A program made the translations under genes and the position numbers. Shown here piece after piece: positions 17,785-26,420 of a stretch of 64,000 bases of DNA. Position 1 is the stretch's first letter. Every line of letters begins with the position of its first letter. Origin of the DNA: UBA5336 sp039818165 (lineage in GTDB: Bacteria; Pseudomonadota; Alphaproteobacteria; Caulobacterales; Hyphomonadaceae); assembly GCA_039818165.1 (NCBI GenBank), contig JBCBUL010000003.1:134535-198534 (forward strand), read 5' to 3'. The notes under the pieces are model-generated. The model saw nothing but the letters and a program-made list of their open reading frames with translations. It did no database searches and had not been told where the DNA came from.

Positions 17785-18186
17785 GTGCTGATCAGGCTCT
17801 CACTGCTGACTTTGGCGTTAGGAGTATCTGCCTGCTCGAAGAGCCCGGCGGAAGAGTCTTGGGCGCAGTGCAAAGCGCAATGGGCTTTGGCGTTTACGAT
17901 GGAGCTAGAAGTTCAATCTAGACACTCGATGGCTGGGCATGGGTCAGCTTACGAAATGCTCCAAAGACTGGCACCCGCATCTCAGGAACTCTCAGAGCTG
18001 GTCAAGTACCGAGCTGAGTACGAAAGCAATTTGGACGATATCGAGTTGGCAGTTGCTCGGCGTATCGGAGATTATGGGCGTGTTCCGGACTTTAACTCGC
18101 TCGAAGCGTCTTGTGTTGAAAACGGATGTTCCGCTGAGCAAGTAATGATAGACTTCAGGGATTGTATAGAGGCATCGAGATCATGA
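17785..18186 (+). CDS. Small Cys-rich lipoprotein inside the MoxR operon
   Basis: A 133-residue predicted lipoprotein that I do not recognise. The signal MLIRLSLLTLALGVSAC ends in a lipobox-like VSAC. The mature part has four further Cys (WAQCKAQ, ASCVENGC, RDC) that could form two disulfides in the periplasm. It starts with GTG three bases after the moxR stop, and its last codons overlap the DUF58 start (ATGA type), so it is translationally locked into the operon. Its codon use is clearly more AT-rich than its neighbours, which suggests later acquisition. It is not a usual member of this operon type as far as I know. Confidence 0.78.
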   Translation: MLIRLSLLTLALGVSACSKSPAEESWAQCKAQWALAFTMELEVQSRHSMAGHGSAYEMLQRLAPASQELSELVKYRAEYESNLDDIELAVARRIGDYGRVPDFNSLEASCVENGCSAEQVMIDFRDCIEASRS

Positions 18187-19049
18187 CTGACCTCGCCGCC
18201 CTTCGTTCCGAGGCTGAGATCATCGCCTCGTCCCTGCCGGGACTTGGTTTCAAGTCGACCGAAAGCCAGGCGCCCCATGTGGGCTCGGCCGGGCGGCGCA
18301 AGGCCGGCACGGGCGAGCATTATTGGCAGCACCGCCGCTATGCCAAGGAAGATGACTCCTCACGCGTGGACTGGCGCCGCTCTGCCAAAGGCGAAGATCT
18401 CTACGTCAAGGAAACCGAGCTGGAGACCGCTCGCACGGCGCTTTTTTGGTGCGACCCCCATCCCGGCTTTGACTGGCGCGGCGGCGAGGACCGGCGCACC
18501 AAGGCCGACGAAGCGCGCATCATCATGATGGCGCTCGGCACCCTTCTCTCGCGCGATGGCGACCGCATCGGCGTGCTCGGCTCCGGCCGCACGCCCTCCT
18601 TCGGCAAAAAGGCCGTCGACCGCCTCGCCGAGGACCTCGCCACGGACCAGTCCGGCGGCTTCCCCAGCCCGCCGCGCGGGGCTGCCTTCGCTGTGATCGC
18701 CAGCGACTTCTATGATCCCGTGGCCGATTGGGAAGCCCGCCTCACTCCCCTCGCCTATACCTGCAAGGAGGGCGTGTTGCTGGCCGTGGCAGACCCCGTG
18801 GAAATCGAATTCCCATTCGAAGGTCGCGTGCGATTGGGACGCCCCGGAGAGGCGTTGCGGCGCATTCTTGGCCGGGCGGAAACGCTAAAGTCAGAATACA
18901 AACGCAAATTCCGCGAAAATCGCGAGGGCCTGCAGGCACTCGCTGACCGGCTCGGCTGGCGGCTCGTGCAACACACATCCGGGACGGTGCGCTTGCAGGG
19001 CGCCGCCAAGCTGAAGGCCGCCATGGAAAGCTTCGGAGGCAAGGTTTGA
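18183..19049 (+). CDS. DUF58 protein
   Basis: A 288-residue protein of the DUF58 family, the usual partner of MoxR ATPases. The signature RRYAKEDDSSRVDWRRSAKGEDLYVKETELE sits around residues 54-84, matching the family pattern of D-x-x-R-x-I-D-W-x-x-S-A-R-x-x-x-L-x-V-K-E. The rest resembles a degenerate VWA-like fold (ALGTLLSRDGDRIGVLGSG). Many DUF58 proteins have N-terminal membrane helices; this one appears to lack them. The ATG overlaps the lipoprotein stop, and its own stop overlaps the TTG start of the next gene. Confidence 0.9.
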   Translation: MTDLAALRSEAEIIASSLPGLGFKSTESQAPHVGSAGRRKAGTGEHYWQHRRYAKEDDSSRVDWRRSAKGEDLYVKETELETARTALFWCDPHPGFDWRGGEDRRTKADEARIIMMALGTLLSRDGDRIGVLGSGRTPSFGKKAVDRLAEDLATDQSGGFPSPPRGAAFAVIASDFYDPVADWEARLTPLAYTCKEGVLLAVADPVEIEFPFEGRVRLGRPGEALRRILGRAETLKSEYKRKFRENREGLQALADRLGWRLVQHTSGTVRLQGAAKLKAAMESFGGKV

Positions 19050-21850
19050 GCCTTCTTTCATCGCTGATGAACCCGATGAGTGTCGGCCCTTTCGTGCTCG
19101 GCGCGCCGCTGGCGCTGGCCGCGCTCGTGGCTTTGCCGATCCTGTGGTTCATCCTGCGCGCCACACCACCTGCGCCGAAGAATGTGGAGCTGCCGAGCCT
19201 GCGCCTGCTGGATGGGGTCGAGCCGCGCGAGGAAACGCCGGACCGCACGCCCTGGTGGGTCCTGCTTCTGCGCATTCTCGCCGTCGTGGCCGCCGTGCTG
19301 GGCCTGGCACAACCGGTCTATGCCCCGGCAGGTCCGCCGGACGCGGCAGAAAGCGGCCCCTTGCTGGTCGTCGTCGATGATGGCTGGGCCTCGGCCGCGC
19401 GTTGGAGCGACCTGCAAAACGCCGCCGATGCCGCCATTGATGCAGCCGGGCGCGACACGCCCGTACACCTGCTCTTTACAGCGCCGAAGGATCGCCCACT
19501 CGCGCCGAGTGAACGCTATTCGCGTCAGGACGCCCAACGCATACTAGAAGCCGCTGCGCCGGTAAGTTGGCCGGTGGACCGGGCTGCCGCGCTGGAGCGC
19601 CTGCAAGCGGCCAACATTCGGCCTTCGCGTATTCTGTACGCCAGCCATGGCCTGACCGAAGGCACAGACGGCGATTTCCTGGCCGGTCTCGCAAGCCTCG
19701 GCACGCTTGATGTTTATGTGACGGCCCCGCGCGGTGCGCTGGCGATTACGTCGCTGAGTTCCGATGGCAATGGCGTGAGCGTAACCCTGGCTCGCACGCA
19801 AACCGCGACGGAGCAGGACATACCGGTCTCAGCGCTCACCCTGGACGGCGCGGCCCTTTCAACGGCCCGGGCCATGTTTGCGGCCGGGGAGAGCGAAACC
19901 CTTGCGCGGTTTGACCTTCCCGGCGCAGCCCTCTCACGCGTCTCTCGCTTCACTGTGGCTGGCGCACAGGGGGCAGGCACGACCTGGCTGTGGGACAATG
20001 CGGATCGCACGCGCCGCGTTGGCCTCGTCTCTATCGGCGAGTCGGCCCAGCCTCTCCTGTCCGATGTGCACTATGTACGTCGCGCCCTGGAGCCCTTCGC
20101 AACTTTGATCGAAGGCGAACTATCGGACATCATCCTGCAGAAGCCCGACGCGATAATCTTGACCGACGTCGGCACGATACCCGCCACGGACCTCACGCCG
20201 CTAACCGATTGGATTGAGGCTGGCGGAGCCCTCATCCGGTTTGCCGGCCCACGTCTCGCTGCGCAGGACGACACTCTCTTGCCCGTGCCCCTGCGCAGAA
20301 CGTCTCGCGCCCTTGGCGGTGCCTTGGCATGGGACCAGCCCCAAGGCCTTGATGGGTTCACTGAGAATTCGCCCTTTGCCGGTCTCCCCGTGCCGGACGA
20401 TGCCCTGGTGCGCCAACAGGTGCTCGCCCAACCAGCTGCAGACCTGCAGGCCAAAACCTGGGCTCGCCTCACCGACGGCTCACCCGTTGTAACCGCTGCA
20501 CGGCGCGGCGCGGGCACGTTGATCCTGTTTCACGTTACGGCCGGCCCCGAATGGTCTGACCTGCCCTTTTCGGCGACGTTTGCTCAAATGCTGCGCCGAT
20601 CGATCGCCGCCGGGCGCGGCGAGGCGACCGCTGAGGGCGACGGTGCATTCGTTCCCCAACTGGTGCTGGACGGATATGGCCGTCTCCAGTCTCCAGACAG
20701 CACGGTTGCGCCCCTGATGTCCGCCGATTTTGCCACAGTTCAGCCGGAACCCGCACATCCACCCGGCCTGTATCGCGGGCCTTCGGGTACGCGCGCCATC
20801 AATGCCGCAGCAGGCACGCGGTACCAACCGATTGAGGCATGGCCCGGCGGCACGCGATTACTCGGCGACGCCGAAGCGCGCCGGCTCGATCTGACGGGCA
20901 TGCTCATCGCCGGTGCACTGGGCCTCATCGCACTGGATTTACTCGTCGCCCTATTGCTCTCAGGCAGACTGCTGCGCCGGCGCATAATCGCTGCTGCGCT
21001 CCCACTATTGGCACTCGCACTCGCCGCGCCGCCTATGGCGGATGCACAACTGCGCCGCGCCGTTGGTGAAGACGGCCTGACCAAGGCTGAGGCCGCAGCG
21101 ATCAATATGCGCTTCGGCTACATTCAGACTGGAGACGAAGCCCTCGATCGCCGCGTTGATGCAGGCCTGCTGGGGCTTTCTGACATGCTCTACCGGCGCA
21201 CATCGGTCGAACCCGTCCGCCCGCATGCGCTGGATCCGGAGACCGACGCACTGGAGCTGTATCCCCTGATATACATGGCGGTCGCGCCGGATGCAGCGCC
21301 GCTGAGCGATGCGTCAATCGCCGCCCTGAACCGCTATATGCGCGGCGGCGGCGCCCTGATGATCGACACAATGCGCGGCGGTGCTGGCGATGGAGGGCTG
21401 GAAGGGCTATCGGACATGTTGGTCGGACTGGATGCGCCGCCCCTGGCCCCGGTTCCAAATGATCATGTGTTGACCAAAAGCTTCTATCTGATCGACCGGT
21501 TTCCCGGGCGTTATGAACGCCGTCGCCTGTGGATCGAAACCGCCGGCGAAGATGGCGGCGTGATCGGCGATGGCGTCTCGCGCCTCTTCATAGGTGACGC
21601 AGACTGGGTCGGCGCCTGGGCCATCGATGAGCGCCGCAGGCCCATGTTCAGCGTCGATGGCGGAAATGAACAGCGCGAATACGCCTTTCGCTTCGGGATC
21701 AACCTGGCGATGTACGTCCTGACAGGCAACTACAAGGCAGATCAGGTCCACATCCCGGCCCTGCTCGAACGTCTCGGCGAAGGCGACGCCCCTTCGGATG
21801 AAATCGATCTTGATGAGCTACCCGCCTTCCAGGATGGAGGGCCACGCTGA
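19046..21850 (+). CDS. Large membrane protein with BatA N-terminus and DUF4159 domain
   Basis: A 934-residue inner-membrane protein. The N-terminus (FVLGAPLALAALVALPILWFILRATPP, then PELPSLRLL-like sequence, RTPWWVLLLRILAVVAAVLGLAQPVY) is the BatA/aerotolerance-regulator region with two membrane helices. A long periplasmic or cytosolic VWA-like region follows, containing LLVVVDDGWASAARW. More membrane helices lie near residues 613-634 and 640-660. The C-terminal part after GLTKAEAAAINMRFGYIQTGDEA is a DUF4159 domain (INRYMRGGGALMIDTMRGG-type motif). It starts with TTG, supported by a GGAGG ten bases upstream, and overlaps DUF58 by four bases. It probably forms a membrane complex with the next gene product, assisted by MoxR. 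Confidence 0.87.
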   Translation: MSLLSSLMNPMSVGPFVLGAPLALAALVALPILWFILRATPPAPKNVELPSLRLLDGVEPREETPDRTPWWVLLLRILAVVAAVLGLAQPVYAPAGPPDAAESGPLLVVVDDGWASAARWSDLQNAADAAIDAAGRDTPVHLLFTAPKDRPLAPSERYSRQDAQRILEAAAPVSWPVDRAAALERLQAANIRPSRILYASHGLTEGTDGDFLAGLASLGTLDVYVTAPRGALAITSLSSDGNGVSVTLARTQTATEQDIPVSALTLDGAALSTARAMFAAGESETLARFDLPGAALSRVSRFTVAGAQGAGTTWLWDNADRTRRVGLVSIGESAQPLLSDVHYVRRALEPFATLIEGELSDIILQKPDAIILTDVGTIPATDLTPLTDWIEAGGALIRFAGPRLAAQDDTLLPVPLRRTSRALGGALAWDQPQGLDGFTENSPFAGLPVPDDALVRQQVLAQPAADLQAKTWARLTDGSPVVTAARRGAGTLILFHVTAGPEWSDLPFSATFAQMLRRSIAAGRGEATAEGDGAFVPQLVLDGYGRLQSPDSTVAPLMSADFATVQPEPAHPPGLYRGPSGTRAINAAAGTRYQPIEAWPGGTRLLGDAEARRLDLTGMLIAGALGLIALDLLVALLLSGRLLRRRIIAAALPLLALALAAPPMADAQLRRAVGEDGLTKAEAAAINMRFGYIQTGDEALDRRVDAGLLGLSDMLYRRTSVEPVRPHALDPETDALELYPLIYMAVAPDAAPLSDASIAALNRYMRGGGALMIDTMRGGAGDGGLEGLSDMLVGLDAPPLAPVPNDHVLTKSFYLIDRFPGRYERRRLWIETAGEDGGVIGDGVSRLFIGDADWVGAWAIDERRRPMFSVDGGNEQREYAFRFGINLAMYVLTGNYKADQVHIPALLERLGEGDAPSDEIDLDELPAFQDGGPR

Positions 21851-23901
21851 TGGACACGGCGATTAACGTCACCCGGCTCGGGTTTGATCCCTTCCTCGGA
21901 TGGACGGCGTTCTATGCTGTCGCAGCCACGCTGGCTGTCGTCTGGCTGGTGTACCTTTTCTCGCGCGGTCAAGCGCCGCTGTCGCGCCTGCTGGGAATCT
22001 TGCTGGGTCTGGTAGCACTTTCAAATCCTTCCATCGTCGAAGAGGAACGCGACCAGCTCCCCTCGGTTGCCGCAGTTATCCTCGATCGCTCTGAAAGCAT
22101 GGCCTTCGGCACGCGTGCGGACGCGGCAAGATCGGCCTATGACGCGATCACAGCCCGGCTCGGGTCAGATGAGAGTCTCGAACTGCGCGTGCTTGAGACC
22201 GACCCCAAATCCGACGGATCGAATCTCTACGGAGACCTGCAAGCCTTGATGGCCGACGTGTCGAGGGACCGGATCGCCGGCGCGGTGTTTGTCACGGACG
22301 GACAAGTTCACGATCTTCCTGACACCATTCGCGAGGCGACGGATCTTGGCCCCATACACGCCCTTGTGGCCGGGGATCCGGATCGCGGAGACCGGCGTAT
22401 CGAAATCGTTGAGGGTCCCAGCTTTGGCATTGTCGGAGAAACCGCCGAGTTCATTATCCGCGCAGACGACCCGTCCGGCGGCAACATTCCCGTAGACGTA
22501 TCCGTGAATGGTGGGGACGTGCGAACCGTCTTCCTGCAATCGGGCCAGGACACCCCTCTGACGTTGGAAATTGAGCGACGGGGCGAAAACGTCATCGTTC
22601 TCGAAACCCCGCCCGGGCGCGAGGAGCTGACACTTGCCAACAACCGAACGGCCGCAAAGCTCTCTGGCGTGCGCGACCGGCTGCGCGTCTTGCTGATCAC
22701 GGGGCGACCAAATGCAGCCGGGCGAGTGTGGAGAGATTTGCTGAAATCGGACCCCCAGGTCGATCTGGTTCATTTCACCATTCTGCGCCCGCCACTGAAG
22801 AACACCGATCCGACGCCGATTGAGGAATTGGCGCTGATCACCTTCCCCACCGAGGAGCTGTTTGAGGAAAAGCTCGGCGAATTCAACCTGATCATATTCG
22901 ATCAGTATGAGCGGCGGGGTGTGGTCACCCAATCCTATCTGGCGAACATGGCGCGCTATGTCGAAGACGGCGGAGCGTTGATCATCGTGGCCGGAGAGCC
23001 CTTTGCAGGGGGCGGAAGTCTTGCGCGCACGCCGTTGGCTGCAGTGCTACCAGCCGTTCCCACCGGCGAGATCATAACCGACAGGTTTGTTCCCGAACTC
23101 ACCGATGAGGGCAAACGCCACACGGTGACCGCCAGTCTGGATGGGCGCGACTGGGGCGGTTGGATGCGCACGATCGGAGCGCGCGCTGAGGTCGGGGATG
23201 TTCTGATGACGGGCCCGGATGACGCGCCGCTTTTGGTGTTGGACAGGGTCGGTGATGGCCGGGTCGGCCTGATGTTGTCGGACCAGATCTGGTTGTGGGC
23301 GCGCGGCCATGAGGGCGGCGGCCCATTTTCAGAGCTGATCCGGCGCATGGTTCACTGGATGATGAAGGAACCCGAGTTGGAGGAACGCCAACTCTCCCTG
23401 ATCGCGAGCGGGGAAACCGCGAAAGTTCGTCTGAGAACCCTGTCGGACGGCGCACCTGACCTGACACTGGAGACGCCAGAAGGTGAAATCGTCGCCCTGA
23501 ACTGGACAGCCGAGGCTCCGGGCCTGTTTGAAGCCGAGGCTCCGATTTCGCAACTCGGCCTGTATCGCGCACAGGCGGGCGGGCTTGAAGCGGTAGCGCT
23601 GAACGGGCCCGCGAACCCGAAGGAATATGCCGATCTGCAATCGACGACGGAGGTGTTGCAGCCCCTTGCGAACGCCACGCGGGGCGGGGTTTTCAGGATC
23701 GGTTCCGATGGAACGCGGCTGCCGGACTTGCGCCGGGTCGGTCGCTCAGGTTCGGCAACGGGGAGCAACTGGATCGGGTTTCGCGAACGCGGCGCTTATG
23801 TGGTGCGGAACTCCACGAGCCGGCCCCTCCTCCCGGGCATTGCGGCCGCCCTATCCCTGATGCTCTTCCTTCTGGTGGCCTGGCGCCGCGAAGGGCGCTG
23901 A
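21850..23901 (+). CDS. Membrane protein with VWA-like / class I amidotransferase-like region
   Basis: A 683-residue membrane protein that closes the MoxR operon. Two N-terminal helices (AFYAVAATLAVVWLVYLFS and LLGILLGLVALSNPSIV) precede a VWA-like domain with a degenerate MIDAS start (VAAVILDRSESMAFGTRADAARSAYDAI). Beta domains follow, then a glutamine-amidotransferase-like region (YVEDGGALIIVAGEPFAGGGSL) and a C-terminal helix (LLPGIAAALSLMLFLLVAW) near the end. Such proteins are often annotated only as membrane proteins in alphaproteobacterial MoxR clusters. The ATG at 21850 overlaps the previous TGA by one base. It ends 27 bases before a stem-loop shared with rplA. Confidence 0.85.
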   Translation: MDTAINVTRLGFDPFLGWTAFYAVAATLAVVWLVYLFSRGQAPLSRLLGILLGLVALSNPSIVEEERDQLPSVAAVILDRSESMAFGTRADAARSAYDAITARLGSDESLELRVLETDPKSDGSNLYGDLQALMADVSRDRIAGAVFVTDGQVHDLPDTIREATDLGPIHALVAGDPDRGDRRIEIVEGPSFGIVGETAEFIIRADDPSGGNIPVDVSVNGGDVRTVFLQSGQDTPLTLEIERRGENVIVLETPPGREELTLANNRTAAKLSGVRDRLRVLLITGRPNAAGRVWRDLLKSDPQVDLVHFTILRPPLKNTDPTPIEELALITFPTEELFEEKLGEFNLIIFDQYERRGVVTQSYLANMARYVEDGGALIIVAGEPFAGGGSLARTPLAAVLPAVPTGEIITDRFVPELTDEGKRHTVTASLDGRDWGGWMRTIGARAEVGDVLMTGPDDAPLLVLDRVGDGRVGLMLSDQIWLWARGHEGGGPFSELIRRMVHWMMKEPELEERQLSLIASGETAKVRLRTLSDGAPDLTLETPEGEIVALNWTAEAPGLFEAEAPISQLGLYRAQAGGLEAVALNGPANPKEYADLQSTTEVLQPLANATRGGVFRIGSDGTRLPDLRRVGRSGSATGSNWIGFRERGAYVVRNSTSRPLLPGIAAALSLMLFLLVAWRREGR

Positions 23902-23928
23902 TCCATCCGTAATGTCCTAAAAACAGAA

Positions 23929-23954
23929 AAGGCGCGCCCAGCCGGACGCGCCTT
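23929..23954 (-). terminator. Rho-independent terminator after rplA
   Basis: A perfect 8-bp stem (AAGGCGCG / CGCGCCTT) with a 10-base loop. Read on the reverse strand it is followed by TTTTCTGTTTTT, a good U-tract, so it terminates the rplKA transcript. The palindrome may also stop the convergent MoxR operon, although no T-run follows on the plus strand. Confidence 0.8.
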
Positions 23955-23981
23955 GCCCAAACGGATTTCAGGTCGCTGGAG

Positions 23982-24680
23982 CTAGGCTTCAGCGATGGCT
24001 TCTGCCGCGTCGACCGTCACGCCAGGGCCCATGGTCGAGCTAAGTGCGATCTTCTTCACATAGGTGCCTTTGGCGCCTGATGGCTTTGCCTTCATCAGGG
24101 CGCCAATAAACGCCTTGAGGTTGGTTTTCAGGTCATCTTCGGAGAAACTGGCCTTGCCGATGCCGGCGTGGATGATGCCCAGCTTTTCAACGCGGAACTC
24201 AACCGAACCGCCCTTGGCGTCTTTTACGGCTTGCCCGACGTTTGGCGTAACCGTGCCCACTTTCGGGTTTGGCATCAGACCGCGCGGGCCAAGCACCTTA
24301 CCGAGCCGGCCCACAACGCTCATCATGTCCGGCGAAGCGATCACACGGTCGAAATCCATGAAGCCGCCTTGGACCTTCTCCATAAGGTCTTCAGCGCCGA
24401 CAATGTCTGCACCCGCTTCCTTGGCTTCTTCAGCCTTGGCGTCCTTGGCGAACACGGCAACGCGAACGGCCTTGCCCGTGCCAGCCGGCAGGGTGACCAT
24501 GCCGCGCACCATCTGGTCGGCGTATTTCGGGTCGACACCCAGATTCACGGCAATCTCGACCGTCTCGTCAAACTTTGCGGTGGCGTTCGCTTTCACGATC
24601 TTCACGGCTTCATCAATGCCGTAAACCGTTTCGACATCGCGCTTCTCAGCGGCAGCGCGGTAGCGTTTTCCAGTTGCCAT
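23982..24680 (-). CDS. rplA: 50S ribosomal protein L1
   Basis: Large-subunit protein forming the mobile L1 stalk on 23S rRNA and a translational repressor of its own operon. The 232-residue protein starts MATGKRYRAAAEKRD, with typical L1 segments FDETVEIAVNLGVDPKYADQMVRG, LMPNPKVGTVTPNV and a C-terminus near STMGPGVTVD. The frame extends seven codons upstream to 24701, but homologues start at the ATG at 24680, four bases after the rplK stop. It is the second gene of rplKA and is followed by a strong terminator. Confidence 0.97.
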   Translation of the reverse strand: MATGKRYRAAAEKRDVETVYGIDEAVKIVKANATAKFDETVEIAVNLGVDPKYADQMVRGMVTLPAGTGKAVRVAVFAKDAKAEEAKEAGADIVGAEDLMEKVQGGFMDFDRVIASPDMMSVVGRLGKVLGPRGLMPNPKVGTVTPNVGQAVKDAKGGSVEFRVEKLGIIHAGIGKASFSEDDLKTNLKAFIGALMKAKPSGAKGTYVKKIALSSTMGPGVTVDAAEAIAEA

Positions 24681-24684
24681 TGCC

Positions 24685-25113
24685 CTACTCCACCACATCA
24701 AGGCCCATCGACCGGGCAGAGCCGGCGATGATTTTCTGGGCCTGGTCCAGATCGTTTGCGTTCAGGTCCGCCATCTTTTGCTCGGCGATCTCACGGCACT
24801 GGGCCATGGTCACACTGCCAGCAATGCTGCGACCAGGCTCCTGCGAGCCCTTCTTAAGCTTGGCAGCCTTCTTGAGCAGCACCGAAGCTGGCGCCGTCTT
24901 CACAACAAAGGTGAAAGACTTGTCCTGATAGTAGTCGATGACCACTGGGAGCGGCAGGCCCTGTTCCATCTGCTGGGTCTTCGCATTGAAGGCCTTACAG
25001 AATTCCATGATGTTGATGCCGCGCTGACCGAGGGCCGGGCCCACGGGCGGGGAGGGATTGGCCTGTCCGGCCGGAATCTGGAGCTTGAGCTGCCCCAGCA
25101 GTTTCTTCGCCAT
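24685..25113 (-). CDS. rplK: 50S ribosomal protein L11
   Basis: Large-subunit protein of the GTPase-associated centre. The 142 residues start MAKKLLGQLKLQIPAGQANPSPPVGPALGQRGINIMEFCKAFN, the textbook L11 N-terminus, and continue with FTFVVKTAPASVLLKKA and the C-terminal RNA-binding domain ending ARSMGLDVVE. A GAGG ribosome-binding site precedes the ATG. It is normally downstream of nusG; here the upstream gene is a glycosyltransferase, so the secE-nusG part has been separated. Confidence 0.97.
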   Translation of the reverse strand: MAKKLLGQLKLQIPAGQANPSPPVGPALGQRGINIMEFCKAFNAKTQQMEQGLPLPVVIDYYQDKSFTFVVKTAPASVLLKKAAKLKKGSQEPGRSIAGSVTMAQCREIAEQKMADLNANDLDQAQKIIAGSARSMGLDVVE

Positions 25114-25185
25114 GATATCCTCATTTGGCTATAGCATTGAGGGTTGCGTGGTGCGGCACGAGCCATGGTCTTAGGCAGCCCGCCA

Positions 25186-25218
25186 CCTCCCACACGGGAG
25201 TTTTCCACAACCGGGAGG
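25186..25218 (-). promoter_or_regulatory. Alternative stem-loops in the rplK leader region
   Basis: In the 149 bases between the glycosyltransferase stop and rplK, CCTCCC (25186-25191) can pair with GGGAG (25196-25200, four-base loop) or with GGGAGG (25213-25218). The two pairings exclude each other. This could be a leader element, for example for L1 autoregulation, but no direct match to the 23S L1 site was made. Confidence 0.3.
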
Positions 25219-25262
25219 CCCGACTGCGAAAGCGCGCTTACTGCTGCATTGGCTAAGCGCCG

Positions 25263-26216
25263 TCAAGCCTTTGCTTCGGTATCGCTGCGCTCATATTCGA
25301 GCACAAGACGCCCACGCGCATAGTCCACCATACCGAGCCCGCGTTGGAAGGTATAAAGCCGTTTCGCGACGGCAGCGCTCATGCGCGCGCCAGACCCCAA
25401 CCAGGCAGCCGAAACGAGACCTGCACCGGCCACAACGCGAATAGCACCATCGAGCCCCGCCCGCGCCCTCGCCAGCGCGCCATTTCCGCGGCGCCCTGCG
25501 ATCATAAGCGCATCCGTCATCCCCGTACGGCGCCAACGCTTGTTGAGCCAGACCAGCGTATCGCGCCCCGGTGGTACCCGTTCATAAGTCACAGCACCTG
25601 CGGCATCCGCCAGTGATTCACCCCGGCGCAGCAAGCTATCAAAGAACAGTGTGTCTTCCCCGCCCACCAGCGACAACGCTGTATCGAAGGTAAGCCCATG
25701 GCGGCGGACAACGGAAAGGTCGATGAGACAATTGTCGGTTCCACCCGGCTTGGCGCGCGGGCCATCGGCGTCCACGCGTTTGGAGTGGAAATCTCCCTCC
25801 ACCATCCAGGCCGGGGGGGCGCCTTCGAAGCGGGCCTCCACAGAGCCGAACACCGCCGCCGCACCTGAACGCTCTTTCTGGAGCCACAATGCGGCCAGCC
25901 ACCCATCCGCGGGAAGCTCGTCATCGTCTATGAAAGCCAGGAAGTCGTCATCTCGACATTCTGCCAAGGCGCGATTGCGCACATGGGCCACGCCCGGCCG
26001 TGTTTCGTGAGCGTACCCAACCGGATAGACCAGTCCATCGGGGGTGAGGCCATCCACAACTGCGTTTGCGCGGCCATCGGGGTTGTTGTCGATGACGAGG
26101 ATACGAACGTGCAATTTGCCCGGCGCCGGATGGCTCTGGAGTTGAAGCGCCGTCAACAATTCAGCCAAGGACTCATTTCGCTGGAATGTGGGGATGCAAA
26201 CGACGAGAGAAGCCAA
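25263..26216 (-). CDS. Family 2 glycosyltransferase
   Basis: A GT-A fold glycosyltransferase of 317 residues that transfers a sugar from an NDP donor. It starts with the nucleotide-binding strand ASLVVCIPTFQRNESLAELL. It has VIDNNPDG, the metal-binding DxD-type motif FLAFIDDDELPADGWL, and GEDTLFFDSLLRRG, which resembles the catalytic ED region. A C-terminal hydrophobic stretch (VVAGAGLVSAAWLGSG) may associate with the membrane. The start is the TTG at 26216, eight bases after a GGAGG. The frame is open to an ATG at 26315, but that adds 33 residues not seen in GT2 enzymes. The acceptor is unknown. It is divergent from parA and precedes rplK. Confidence 0.86.
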   Translation of the reverse strand: MASLVVCIPTFQRNESLAELLTALQLQSHPAPGKLHVRILVIDNNPDGRANAVVDGLTPDGLVYPVGYAHETRPGVAHVRNRALAECRDDDFLAFIDDDELPADGWLAALWLQKERSGAAAVFGSVEARFEGAPPAWMVEGDFHSKRVDADGPRAKPGGTDNCLIDLSVVRRHGLTFDTALSLVGGEDTLFFDSLLRRGESLADAAGAVTYERVPPGRDTLVWLNKRWRRTGMTDALMIAGRRGNGALARARAGLDGAIRVVAGAGLVSAAWLGSGARMSAAVAKRLYTFQRGLGMVDYARGRLVLEYERSDTEAKA

Positions 26217-26420
26217 GGGCGCATCCTCCAGATGACAATTGGGCAAAGGCGCCCACGAAACTCCAGACACATCATGCAAATAGTTCGCCAAAAGAAGCGC
26301 GGAAAACGAGTTCACTCAACCGGGTGGAGAAAGGCGCCTGCAATGGCTTGTGGCTTGCCTTTGTGTGGGTCACAAGTAGGGGCAACGCCGCACAAGAATG
26401 GGCTTAGGGGGCCTGCTTTC

